Of a DNA stretch of 64,000 bases, positions 42,660 through 50,088 are shown piece after piece; positions within the stretch are counted from its first letter, which is position 1, and every line of letters starts with the position of its first letter. The position numbers and the translations under genes were made by a program. The notes beneath the pieces are model-generated. The model was not told the origin of the DNA, ran no database searches, and saw only the letters and a program-made list of their open reading frames with translations. Origin of the DNA: Alishewanella metallidurans (lineage in GTDB: Bacteria > Pseudomonadota > Gammaproteobacteria > Enterobacterales > Alteromonadaceae); NCBI RefSeq assembly GCF_036983985.1, contig NZ_JALAHQ010000001.1, positions 496,001 through 560,000 on the forward strand, in the 5' to 3' direction.

Positions 42660-44022
42660 GTTTACCGTATTTGGCTAGTAGTATAATTAAAATTAATGCT
42701 GGAGCGCCTAGCAGCGCAGTAATAATAAAAAATTGATTATAACCCACCTGTTCTACCCAAGCCCCAGAAAAACCGCCAACAAATTTAGGCAGCAGCAACA
42801 TTAATGAGCTAAACATCGCGTACTGCGTAGCGGTAAATGCCCGGTTCACCAGCGACGATAAATAAGCAATAAACGCACTGGTAGCGATACCAGCACTGAG
42901 ATTGTCAGCTGAAATAATCAAAGTAAGCCAAGTAATGTCATAACCAATTTGGCTTAGTGCGGCAAATAATAAGTTGGTTAGCGCGCTTAATAACGCGCCA
43001 AGAAACAAAATTCGCATAGTGCCAAGCTTGTTAATTAGCACGCCGCCGAGACCTGCGCCGATTAACGTCATTACTACACCATACAGTTTAGATATGCTGG
43101 CAACTTCTTCTTTGCTATAGCCCATATCAACGTAAAATGCGTTAGCCATTACGCCCATAACAATGTCGGTTAATCTGTAGCATGCAATTAATGCTAGCAT
43201 CATTAAGGCTAACCATTTGTAGCGACTGAAAAAATCAATAAAGGGAGCAAGCACCGCCTGTTTTAACCAATGCAAGAAGCGAGTAAATATATTGCCTTCA
43301 ATGCTAAGGTGTTGCTTTAACTCGCTATCTGGTTCTTTGCTAAGTAGTGTGGTAATAATGCCGGGCAGCATACACAACGCCATAACAACGTAAGCAAATT
43401 GCCAGCCTGATAAATCATAATTACTGTCTTTAGAAAACACTGCCGCTAACCAAAGCGTGCCGGCAGAGGCGAGGATCATCGCTAGCCTGTAACCGGTAAG
43501 GTACGCCGCCGCTAACGCAGCTTGTAACTGTTCTGGTGCACTTTCAATACGAAAAGCGTCAACATTAATATCTTGGGTGGCTGAAGCGAATGCCAGTATT
43601 ACCGCAAATATTGCCATTAATGCTAAATCTTGTTGCGGGTCCATGTTCGCCATGCAAAGTATAGCTGCGACAACCAAAAATTGAGATAACACTAGCCAGC
43701 TGCGGCGACGGCCTAACTTATGGTGCAAAAAAGGAATTTGCAGATGATCGGCCAGTGGTGACCAGAGCCATTTAATGGCGTACGCCAAAGCTACCCAGCT
43801 AAAGTAACCAATGTCGGTGCGCGACACGCCGGCCTCGCGCAGCCAAAACGACAGCACACCAAACACCAACATTAATGGCAAACCACTGGAAAAGCCTAGA
43901 ATAAAAATAGCGAGTACTCGGCGTTGGCAATAAATGCTTAGGCTGCTAAGCCAAGTTAAATAGTAAGGCAAGAGGGTTACCAGTAAACTGCTGTAATATT
44001 CTAGTAGCTTACCTATCAACAA
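42637..44022 (-). CDS. ampG: AmpG-type muropeptide permease (MFS)
   Basis: AmpG imports anhydro-muropeptides for cell-wall recycling. About 461 residues with 12-14 membrane helices; signatures are FILGFSSGLPLMLVFGVLSF, WLREAGVSRTDIGYFSW and FASATQDINVDAFRIE. The exact start is unclear: no ATG occurs before the first helix, and TTG codons at 44022, 44019 and 43971 are candidates. It closes the minus-strand set rlmG-yajG-isomerase-unknown-ampG; yajG and ampG are also neighbours in E. coli. Confidence 0.9.
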   Translation of the reverse strand: MLIGKLLEYYSSLLVTLLPYYLTWLSSLSIYCQRRVLAIFILGFSSGLPLMLVFGVLSFWLREAGVSRTDIGYFSWVALAYAIKWLWSPLADHLQIPFLHHKLGRRRSWLVLSQFLVVAAILCMANMDPQQDLALMAIFAVILAFASATQDINVDAFRIESAPEQLQAALAAAYLTGYRLAMILASAGTLWLAAVFSKDSNYDLSGWQFAYVVMALCMLPGIITTLLSKEPDSELKQHLSIEGNIFTRFLHWLKQAVLAPFIDFFSRYKWLALMMLALIACYRLTDIVMGVMANAFYVDMGYSKEEVASISKLYGVVMTLIGAGLGGVLINKLGTMRILFLGALLSALTNLLFAALSQIGYDITWLTLIISADNLSAGIATSAFIAYLSSLVNRAFTATQYAMFSSLMLLLPKFVGGFSGAWVEQVGYNQFFIITALLGAPALILIILLAKYGKQNHNTAI

Positions 44023-44037
44023 CTTGTGGTCAAGTGT

Positions 44038-44358
44038 TTATGGTCTTATTCCAATACAGTTATTTGGCGCTATGCCACAGCCCTTTAAATAACTAACACA
44101 ATCTTGAATATTGCGCCTAAGCAGTTTGTTTTCTCGTAAGGTAACGTCGGGCCAAAATTCAAGTTGATGGATCAGGTGCCAGAATACTTGTTCTTGACGA
44201 GTGTAAGGTAATTGTAGGGCCTGATTAAGCTGAGCCCATTCTTCTAAGGTATCCCAGACAAACAGGTGTAGCTCGCTATGTTGCAAACGACCAAGAAAAT
44301 AACGCGAAATGTAGAAAACTAATTGCTTAGATTTCTGCTCGATAAATAGGTTAGTCAT
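44038..44358 (-). CDS. Uncharacterised 106-residue protein
   Basis: A soluble, aromatic- and Leu-rich protein (LHLFVWDTLEEWAQLNQALQ, EQVFWHLIHQLEFWPDVTLR) without signal peptide or membrane helix. I do not recognise the family. It lies between the peptidylprolyl isomerase gene and ampG on the same strand, 15 bases before ampG. No Shine-Dalgarno is seen; instead the 3' arm of an 11-base-pair stem ends four bases before its ATG. Confidence 0.7.
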   Translation of the reverse strand: MTNLFIEQKSKQLVFYISRYFLGRLQHSELHLFVWDTLEEWAQLNQALQLPYTRQEQVFWHLIHQLEFWPDVTLRENKLLRRNIQDCVSYLKGCGIAPNNCIGIRP

Positions 44359-44362
44359 ATTG

Positions 44363-44398
44363 GGCTTAACAGTACCTAATAATTAACACTGTTAAGCC
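44363..44398 (-). promoter_or_regulatory. Stem-loop directly upstream of the 106-residue protein gene
   Basis: GGCTTAACAGT (44363-44373) and ACTGTTAAGCC (44388-44398) form a perfect 11-base-pair stem with a 14-base loop. It fills the space between the isomerase stop codon and the next start codon, so it may end the isomerase transcript, or hide the start of the next gene. Confidence 0.4.
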
Positions 44399-44412
44399 AA
44401 GTATAGTCGGTT

Positions 44413-45003
44413 TTATTGCTCTGGCAGTACGATAACGGTTTTTAGCAGTACCTTTTCTACCGGCACATTTGGCCAGCCCAGTTCAACGGAAGTATCCGTT
44501 TGAATTGCACTGATTTTCTCAATAACGTCAAGGCCTGAAGTAATATAACCAAATACGGCATAACCCCAACTGCGACCAGGATCAAGGTGGCTGTTATCGG
44601 CTAAATTAAAGAAAAACTGGCTAGTGGCACTGTGTGGTTCGGTCAGCCTAGCCATGGCAATAGTGCCCAGTTGGTTTTTCAAGCCGTTACCCGATTCATT
44701 AAAAATAGCTTTCAGCTCTGCTATCGGCTTATAGTTGGCATCGTAGCCGCCGCCTTGCAGCACAAACTCAGGCTCTAACCGATGAAATAGCGTATTGTCG
44801 TAGGATTTCTGCTTTACATAACTAAGAAAATTATTAACGCTAATTGGTGCTTTGCTGCGATCTAGCTCTACAATTATCTCGCCATATGACGTAATCAGTT
44901 TTACCTTTGGGTATAAGTTATTTGGCTGAATAAACTGTCCCGGATTGGCATAAGCGGTTGCGTTGCCAACTAGCAGTAATAAAGCAAAAAAACAGCTGCG
45001 CAT
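44413..45003 (-). CDS. Periplasmic peptidyl-prolyl cis-trans isomerase, cyclophilin type
   Basis: A 196-residue cyclophilin that should isomerise X-Pro bonds in exported proteins. The signal peptide (MRSCFFALLLLVGNATAYA) predicts export. The cyclophilin core has DNTLFHRLEPEFVLQGGGYD (catalytic Arg), GTIAMARLTEPHSATSQFFF and WGYAVFGYITSGLDVIEKI. It resembles PpiA. It begins one base after yajG ends. Confidence 0.92.
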   Translation of the reverse strand: MRSCFFALLLLVGNATAYANPGQFIQPNNLYPKVKLITSYGEIIVELDRSKAPISVNNFLSYVKQKSYDNTLFHRLEPEFVLQGGGYDANYKPIAELKAIFNESGNGLKNQLGTIAMARLTEPHSATSQFFFNLADNSHLDPGRSWGYAVFGYITSGLDVIEKISAIQTDTSVELGWPNVPVEKVLLKTVIVLPEQ

Positions 45004-45004
45004 G

Positions 45005-45559
45005 CTATTGCTCCTTTATTACCTGTTGCCAAGAGCCATCTTGCAGTAGCTGCACTAACACTTGTTCGGTTAATACACGTAGCTCACGTTCTACCGCCGC
45101 AATATCCATTTTAAACGGCGCAGTAAAGCTGCTGTCGCCAGAATAGGTTTTGCTAAGTAAACCCTGAGAACTTTGTACCTGAACCGTCAGTGCCACCTGA
45201 TTCGTTACTACATGTTCTAGAGTACGTTGCTCAACCAAGGCTTGTAGTTGGGCTATTTTTATCGTCATTTGCGTGCTGCTATTTACATCAAGTCTTGCGC
45301 CTTGATCAATAAGCGCTTGAGATAGCGTTTGTTCTAATTGCGCACGCACATCATTGCTAGTAGCAATTTGTTGTACCTTATTGCCATTACGCACCCGTAA
45401 CGAGTATGCAACACCACGCTCATCCGTCACTGCAAACGCAAATTGAGCTTGTTGTAGTTGATTCGATTGCGACAGAAATACTTGGGGTGCCAGAATAAAG
45501 CTAGGTATTGTGCTACTACAACCGGCTAATAGTATTGCTGCTAGTATAATAAAACGCAT
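45005..45559 (-). CDS. yajG: YajG family lipoprotein
   Basis: A 184-residue predicted lipoprotein (MRFIILAAILLAGCSS, lipobox LAGC). The body matches YajG: RNGNKVQQIATSNDVRAQLE, LSQALIDQGARLD and the C-terminal VLVQLLQDGSW. The function is unknown, but the link with ampG in several gammaproteobacteria suggests an envelope role. It is two bases after rlmG and one base before the isomerase gene. Confidence 0.85.
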   Translation of the reverse strand: MRFIILAAILLAGCSSTIPSFILAPQVFLSQSNQLQQAQFAFAVTDERGVAYSLRVRNGNKVQQIATSNDVRAQLEQTLSQALIDQGARLDVNSSTQMTIKIAQLQALVEQRTLEHVVTNQVALTVQVQSSQGLLSKTYSGDSSFTAPFKMDIAAVERELRVLTEQVLVQLLQDGSWQQVIKEQ

Positions 45560-45561
45560 TA

Positions 45562-46725
45562 TTAACTCCTTTTAACCACTTCTAAAATGACAAATTTTGC
45601 ATCGGCAGCCAGTTGTCGGCAATTACCAAACAAACGTGTTAAAACATCGCTATAACCTAAATGACGGTTTGCCACTATACGCAGGTGACCACCTTGTTTT
45701 AGCACTCTTTTTGCATCAGTAAACATTTGCAATGCAATATGGCTGGTAACTATTTGGTTCTGATGAAACGGTGGATTACATAAAACGTAATCGGCTGTTC
45801 TATCTGCTTGCAGGCTTAGGCAATCATCGACCACAAATTGGCAGTATGCTAATTGTTCAGGAAAATTGGCCGCTACTGTCATTTTGGCGGAATCTACAGC
45901 CATGTATGATTCATCGCAATAAATTAACTGAATATCTTTGCCCTGAGCCAATATTGGCAAACTCAATACACCATTGCCACAGCCGAGATCAATAACCACA
46001 TCATTTAGCTTAACTAAGGGTAGATGCTGCAGAAAAAAGCGCGCACCTTGGTCCAATTTTTCTCGTGAGAACACATTCGCATGGTTTATCAGTATATAAG
46101 GTGAATTCTCTAGCGGCCAACGTAGCGGAAAGGCTAGGGTTTCTGTATCGCGCAGTGCAGGGTTAAACTGACAGCTAATTAGGCGGCACTTTTTAACCGT
46201 TAATGACGCGCTCGCCTCACCTAAACAGTTATTAAACATTGCTAGCACATTACGGTTAATATCTTTGGCTTTGGCACTAGCTAAGATAATACTGTCAGTG
46301 GTTACTACCTTTGCCAGTTGCTGCAAAATATAGTGCAGATAACTATGATTATTCGGTAGTTTTAGTAGCACAATATCCGCTGAGTTTGGCAATGGCTCAA
46401 TACTGCTTTGTTGTTGCAGATTAGCAATGCCTAAAGTGTTTTGCTCTCTATTATACAGGCTGCCACGGGCCGCAAGTACCGAGTCGTTTATTTGTACCTG
46501 AGCATACTTTGCTAAAGCACAAGATAACGCGCCAAAACTATCATTAATAATCAGTAAATTTGGTTGGCGATTATGCTGCATAAAAAACTGAACCGCCGCT
46601 TGCTGCGTATGCTCTATCAGTAATTCGTCTGCCGCATCCCAAGCTTGTAGGCTGGTATTGGGCTGCTGTAACGGCCAGCGACATAATTGCAAGTTGTTAC
46701 CCGCATAACTAAAAGTAGTATTCAT
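45562..46725 (-). CDS. rlmG: 23S rRNA (guanine-N2)-methyltransferase RlmG
   Basis: RlmG methylates G1835 of 23S rRNA. The 387 residues contain two methyltransferase-like halves, as in E. coli RlmG: N-terminal LQAWDAADELLIEHTQQ and LIINDSFGALSCALA, and C-terminal SAM-binding VIDLGCGNGVLSLPIL with catalytic NPPFHQ, then IVANRHLGYSDVL. The ATG at 46725 is chosen; an in-frame start at 46773 would run past the divergent dioxygenase start. Confidence 0.94.
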   Translation of the reverse strand: MNTTFSYAGNNLQLCRWPLQQPNTSLQAWDAADELLIEHTQQAAVQFFMQHNRQPNLLIINDSFGALSCALAKYAQVQINDSVLAARGSLYNREQNTLGIANLQQQSSIEPLPNSADIVLLKLPNNHSYLHYILQQLAKVVTTDSIILASAKAKDINRNVLAMFNNCLGEASASLTVKKCRLISCQFNPALRDTETLAFPLRWPLENSPYILINHANVFSREKLDQGARFFLQHLPLVKLNDVVIDLGCGNGVLSLPILAQGKDIQLIYCDESYMAVDSAKMTVAANFPEQLAYCQFVVDDCLSLQADRTADYVLCNPPFHQNQIVTSHIALQMFTDAKRVLKQGGHLRIVANRHLGYSDVLTRLFGNCRQLAADAKFVILEVVKRS

Positions 46726-46757
46726 AGTGCCACTATCGGTGAAATAAGGTGAACATT

Positions 46758-47381
46758 TTGACACGCCAATCACATAGCGACAACCTGCAACTTACCCTGC
46801 AGCAGTTTAATCTGCCGGATGCCAATATTAGTTTGTGGCCTAATTGGTTAACTGAGCCATTTAGTTATAATTTACAGCAGCAATTAGTGTCGCAGTTAAG
46901 CTGGGCACAAGATAGTATTATAATGTTTGGTAAACCCGTTAAAATACCTAGACAGCAAGTATGGATGGGGGACAGTCATTGTCGTTATCGATACTCTGGC
47001 ACTACTTTTATACCACAACCTTGGCACCCAGCAGTGCGCCAATTAGCTGACAATCTTAGTCAGTTTTTACAGCAACCATTTAATTGTGTTTTGCTTAATC
47101 TATATGCTGATGGCCAACACCATATGGGCTGGCATGCTGACAATGAGCCCGAACTGGGGCATGATCCGGTTATTGCTTCGGTTAGCCTTGGCGCGGCTAG
47201 GCGTTTTGAGCTTAAGCATCGCACTCAACCTTGGCAGTTGACTTTAGACTTGCCGAGCGGCAGTTTGCTACTAATGACCGGCCAGTGTCAGAGGCATTGG
47301 CTGCATCGCTTGCCAAAACAAAGTAGAATAAACCATTGCAGGTTAAACCTGACGTTTCGTTATATAGAGGCCGTATCTTAG
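46758..47381 (+). CDS. AlkB-like 2-oxoglutarate/Fe(II)-dependent dioxygenase
   Basis: It resembles AlkB-type repair enzymes that remove alkyl groups from nucleic acid bases. About 207 residues. The iron site is visible: His and Asp in MGWHADNEPELG and the distal His in QRHWLHRLPK. RLNLTFR binds 2-oxoglutarate. It is closer in length and motifs to the ALKBH2/3-like group than to E. coli AlkB (inference). The start may be TTG 46758, 6 bases after AGGTG, or GTG 46749. It is divergent from rlmG with under 35 bases between them. Confidence 0.88.
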   Translation: MTRQSHSDNLQLTLQQFNLPDANISLWPNWLTEPFSYNLQQQLVSQLSWAQDSIIMFGKPVKIPRQQVWMGDSHCRYRYSGTTFIPQPWHPAVRQLADNLSQFLQQPFNCVLLNLYADGQHHMGWHADNEPELGHDPVIASVSLGAARRFELKHRTQPWQLTLDLPSGSLLLMTGQCQRHWLHRLPKQSRINHCRLNLTFRYIEAVS

Positions 47382-47507
47382 ACAAATTTATTTTTAGTAA
47401 GGCCGCCAATTCGTTACTGCAAATTAATTAACTTGACAGCGTTCTTGACTGGTAAGTTTAAGCTTGGCATCTAGAGTTATTAGTGGGAATAAAGAAGGAT
47501 TAAAACT

Positions 47508-47846
47508 ATGTTGATTCAAACCGCTATTGAACAGAAGTTACTGAGTAAGTTTGATCCTGAATTCCTTGAGGTAGTAAATGAGAGCCACCTACACAACGTA
47601 CCCCAAGGGTCAGAGTCACATTTTAAGGTTGTGATTGTTACGCCAGCATTTAATGGCTTGCGTCTAATACAGCGCCATCGTGCCGTAAATGCCGAGTTAG
47701 CAGAAGAGTTGGCAGAAAAAATTCATGCGCTGGCGCTGCATACTTATACCCCGTCAGAATGGCACGAGTATTATGCTGATAAAACACCTATTTCGCCACG
47801 CTGTTATGGCGGCAGTCAAACTGCAAATAATAAAGCGTCGTTCTGA
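47508..47846 (+). CDS. bolA: BolA family protein
   Basis: A 112-residue BolA. Marks are LEVVNESHLHNVPQGSESHF (the conserved His pair region), FKVVIVTPAFNGLRLIQRHR and IHALALHTYTPSEW. BolA proteins bind monothiol glutaredoxins through an Fe-S cluster and in E. coli BolA also affects cell shape and biofilm genes. A GAAGGA ribosome site lies upstream of the ATG. Confidence 0.94.
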   Translation: MLIQTAIEQKLLSKFDPEFLEVVNESHLHNVPQGSESHFKVVIVTPAFNGLRLIQRHRAVNAELAEELAEKIHALALHTYTPSEWHEYYADKTPISPRCYGGSQTANNKASF

Positions 47847-47857
47847 TGCTTTATTAT

Positions 47858-47878
47858 TGGAGCAGTCTTACTGCTCCA
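47858..47878. terminator. Stem-loop covering the stop codon of the exported protein gene
   Basis: TGGAGCAGT (47858-47866) and ACTGCTCCA (47870-47878) form a perfect 9-base-pair stem with a three-base loop between the convergent bolA and exported protein genes. It lacks a T tract on either strand. Confidence 0.38.
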
Positions 47879-48311
47879 TATTGCCGGCAGGTAGCTTTAC
47901 AGAAACAGTATGAACATTAACAGATAACAGATTTCCTTGATTATCAAAGGTTAAAGTCGTAATTACAGTGATAATCTCTGTAGTCGTTACATACGTATTA
48001 GTTGCTACCGTTGAATATCCGCCGCCGCTCTGTGATGCGTTGTTGTTAGTTGTAGGGAAGGTAGTAGGTTGTGATACAGACTCCGCAACCAGTACGGCAT
48101 CTTTGGGTACATCGGCTGTAATAACTTTTATTGGAACGCCGTTCGCGCCTTTCCATAGAATAGACACTGAAGCACCAATACGTGATGTTTCAATACAGTG
48201 TTCAAAACATTTCGAATCAAGGTTTGAGTTGTTTTCTGTAATAAATGTAGCGGCAGAGATAGGAGCTGATATTAATATTAAGGCAGCGATTGAAAGAAGT
48301 TTAAGTTTCAT
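47868..48311 (-). CDS. Exported protein of unknown function
   Basis: A 147-residue protein with a clear signal peptide (MKLKLLSIAALILISAPISA). The mature part has a close Cys pair (SKCFEHCIETS) and a central Ser/Gly/Asn-rich stretch. The C-terminal half is rich in Thr and Val (NTYVTTTEIITVITTLTFD), suggesting beta strands. I do not recognise a family. It stands alone, with a very AT-rich upstream region holding an 18-base palindrome. AT content above its neighbours might hint at acquisition, but no mobile element is near. Confidence 0.7.
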   Translation of the reverse strand: MKLKLLSIAALILISAPISAATFITENNSNLDSKCFEHCIETSRIGASVSILWKGANGVPIKVITADVPKDAVLVAESVSQPTTFPTTNNNASQSGGGYSTVATNTYVTTTEIITVITTLTFDNQGNLLSVNVHTVSVKLPAGNMEQ

Positions 48312-48350
48312 TTTTACATTTCCTTTTTTATTTATTAAAAAATTTAAACG

Positions 48351-48368
48351 TATACATATATATGTATA
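48351..48368. repeat. 18-base perfect palindrome of alternating T/A sequence
   Basis: TATACATATATATGTATA reads the same on both strands. It lies 40 bases upstream of the exported protein gene in AT-rich DNA. It could be a binding site for a dimeric regulator or a simple-sequence melt region. Confidence 0.45.
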
Positions 48369-48499
48369 TATATGCTGCTATTTTGTGTCAAGCATTGTTA
48401 GTGACTGATTTTATTTGGTAATTTTATTAAGGCATATCAATATGTCACAAATAGCCCTGTGGGGGGGAGCCGATAATGTTGATTGCTGTTTTCTAAAAT

Positions 48500-48516
48500 A
48501 TCTGGTCAGATCTGTT
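48500..48516 (+). promoter_or_regulatory. FadR-like operator upstream of fabV
   Basis: ATCTGGTCAGATCTGTT matches the E. coli FadR consensus ANCTGGTCNGACNNGTT at all fixed positions but one (T for C at position 12). It lies 58-75 bases upstream of the fabV ATG, just ahead of a possible -10 box (TACACT, 48533-48538). This would place fabV under long-chain acyl-CoA control, as fabA and fabB are in E. coli. Confidence 0.4.
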
Positions 48517-48574
48517 TTCTGGCGTAAAGTTTTACACTAGCGTCAATTTTTTCGAGACAACAGCAGGAGCTGTC

Positions 48575-49768
48575 ATGGTTATTCAACCTAAAATACGTGG
48601 TTTTATCTGTACTAACGCCCATCCTGTCGGCTGTGCCGCGCATGTGCAAGAACAAATAGATTATATAAAAGCGCAAGGCCCGGTAGCTAACGGCCCTAAA
48701 AACGTGCTGATAATTGGTGCTTCAACCGGCTATGGTTTAGCATCGCGCATTACTGCCGCTTTTGGCTCTGGCGCAAAAACACTGGGCATTTTCTTTGAGA
48801 AAGAACCTAGCGAAACTAAAACGGCATCAGCAGGTTGGTATAATACTGCTGCGTTTGAACAAGCAGCAGAAGCTGAAGGTTTATGGAACAAGCATATCAA
48901 TGGTGATGCGTTTACCGATGAGTTAAAAGCACAGACCATTGATATTATTAGCCGCGAAATGGGTAAAATTGATTTAGTAGTATATAGCCTTGCAGCACCG
49001 CGCCGTAAAGACCCAGTAACAGGTGAAGTGTTTAGTTCGGTACTTAAGCCTATTGGCCAAGCCTATACCGCTAAAACGCTAAACACGAGTAAGCGCGAAA
49101 TTGAAGATATTTCAGTTGAGCCGGCTAATGATGATGAAATTTATCAAACCATTAAAGTTATGGGCGGCGAAGATTGGGAGCGCTGGTTAGATCAGTTAAA
49201 TGCTGCAAATGTGCTGGCAGATAACTGTCAAACGGTTGCCTATACCTATACGGGTAAAGAATTAACTTGGCCAATTTATGGCAAAGCCACTATTGGTAAA
49301 GCGAAAGAAGATTTAGACCGCGCCGCCGCTGACATTACTAGCAAGTTAAGTGCTAAAAAAGGTAAGGCTTATGTTGCATCGTTAAAAGCCTTAGTGACAC
49401 AAGCTAGTTCAGCTATTCCTATTATGCCGCTGTATATCTCTTTACTGTATCGCGTAATGAAAGAAGAAGGCTCACACGAAGGCTGTATTGAACAGATTAA
49501 TGCACTATTTCGTCAGGGATTATATACAGACAAGCCTATTTTAGATGAAGTAGGGCGTTTACGTATGGATGGTAAAGAGTTAAGTGATCATATTCAGCAA
49601 ACGGTAAAAGACTTATGGGGCCAGGTAACAACCGACTCTATTGATACGTTGACTGACTATAAAGGCTATCATAATGAATTTCTTAGATTATTTGGTTTTG
49701 GTTATAACCAAATAAATTATGATGCTGAGGTATCACCTTTAGTTATGCTAAAAAATATCAGTGCTTAA
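48575..49768 (+). CDS. fabV: Enoyl-ACP reductase FabV
   Basis: FabV reduces trans-2-enoyl-ACP with NADH in the last step of each fatty acid elongation round. The 397 residues are typical of FabV, longer than FabI. It has IKPRGFICTNAHPVGCA-like start, the cofactor loop IGASTGYGLASRI and VYSLAAPRRKDP. The catalytic Y-x8-K pair is Tyr235 and Lys244 in WPIYGKATIGKAK, matching published FabV numbering. FabV enzymes often tolerate triclosan. A GCAGGAGC ribosome site precedes the ATG. Monocistronic, with a strong terminator. Confidence 0.97.
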   Translation: MVIQPKIRGFICTNAHPVGCAAHVQEQIDYIKAQGPVANGPKNVLIIGASTGYGLASRITAAFGSGAKTLGIFFEKEPSETKTASAGWYNTAAFEQAAEAEGLWNKHINGDAFTDELKAQTIDIISREMGKIDLVVYSLAAPRRKDPVTGEVFSSVLKPIGQAYTAKTLNTSKREIEDISVEPANDDEIYQTIKVMGGEDWERWLDQLNAANVLADNCQTVAYTYTGKELTWPIYGKATIGKAKEDLDRAAADITSKLSAKKGKAYVASLKALVTQASSAIPIMPLYISLLYRVMKEEGSHEGCIEQINALFRQGLYTDKPILDEVGRLRMDGKELSDHIQQTVKDLWGQVTTDSIDTLTDYKGYHNEFLRLFGFGYNQINYDAEVSPLVMLKNISA

Positions 49769-49771
49769 CAG

Positions 49772-49800
49772 ACAAAAGCCGCCTAATGGCGGCTTTTGTT
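49772..49800 (+). terminator. Rho-independent terminator after fabV
   Basis: A perfect 12-base-pair stem (49772-49783 with 49788-49799) has a TAAT loop. The 3' arm carries the T run (CTTTTGTTT) typical of terminators. Confidence 0.85.
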
Positions 49801-50088
49801 TATACAGAAATGCGCTAAAATTGTCCAAAACTTGTCACAATAAGCCATTAAAAGAGTCAGGCGGCAAGGTTAGACCAATGGTGGAATTGTTTAGGTAGTT
49901 TGCTGGAAAATTTACGCATTAGCATAGATAGGTCGTGGTAATAATGATAGAATCCGCGACTTTAAACACGTGTATCTGGTATAAAAATAAACAGTGGGAA
50001 ACCCTGATAAACAAAACCAGATGCGCTGCGCATTGCGCAGCTGAAAAACAAGGCCCTGTTTCTTCCCAAAATAGTAGTGCAAGTACGT
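49801..50088 (+). promoter_or_regulatory. Gene-free leader/promoter region of the nqr operon
   Basis: This stretch of 288 bases holds no credible gene. Possible elements are an extended -10 TGATAGAAT at 49945-49953 without a good -35, and a perfect GCTGCGC/GCGCAGC hairpin at 50025-50041 (three-base loop) in what would be the transcript leader. The nqrA ribosome site is weak, so the leader hairpin may matter for translation. No operator was recognised. Confidence 0.35.

Noticed and set aside
47968..48408. 146-codon plus-strand frame opposite the exported protein gene
   Set aside because: The opposite frame has a clean signal peptide and a plausible start; this one shows no domain and runs into the AT-rich upstream region.
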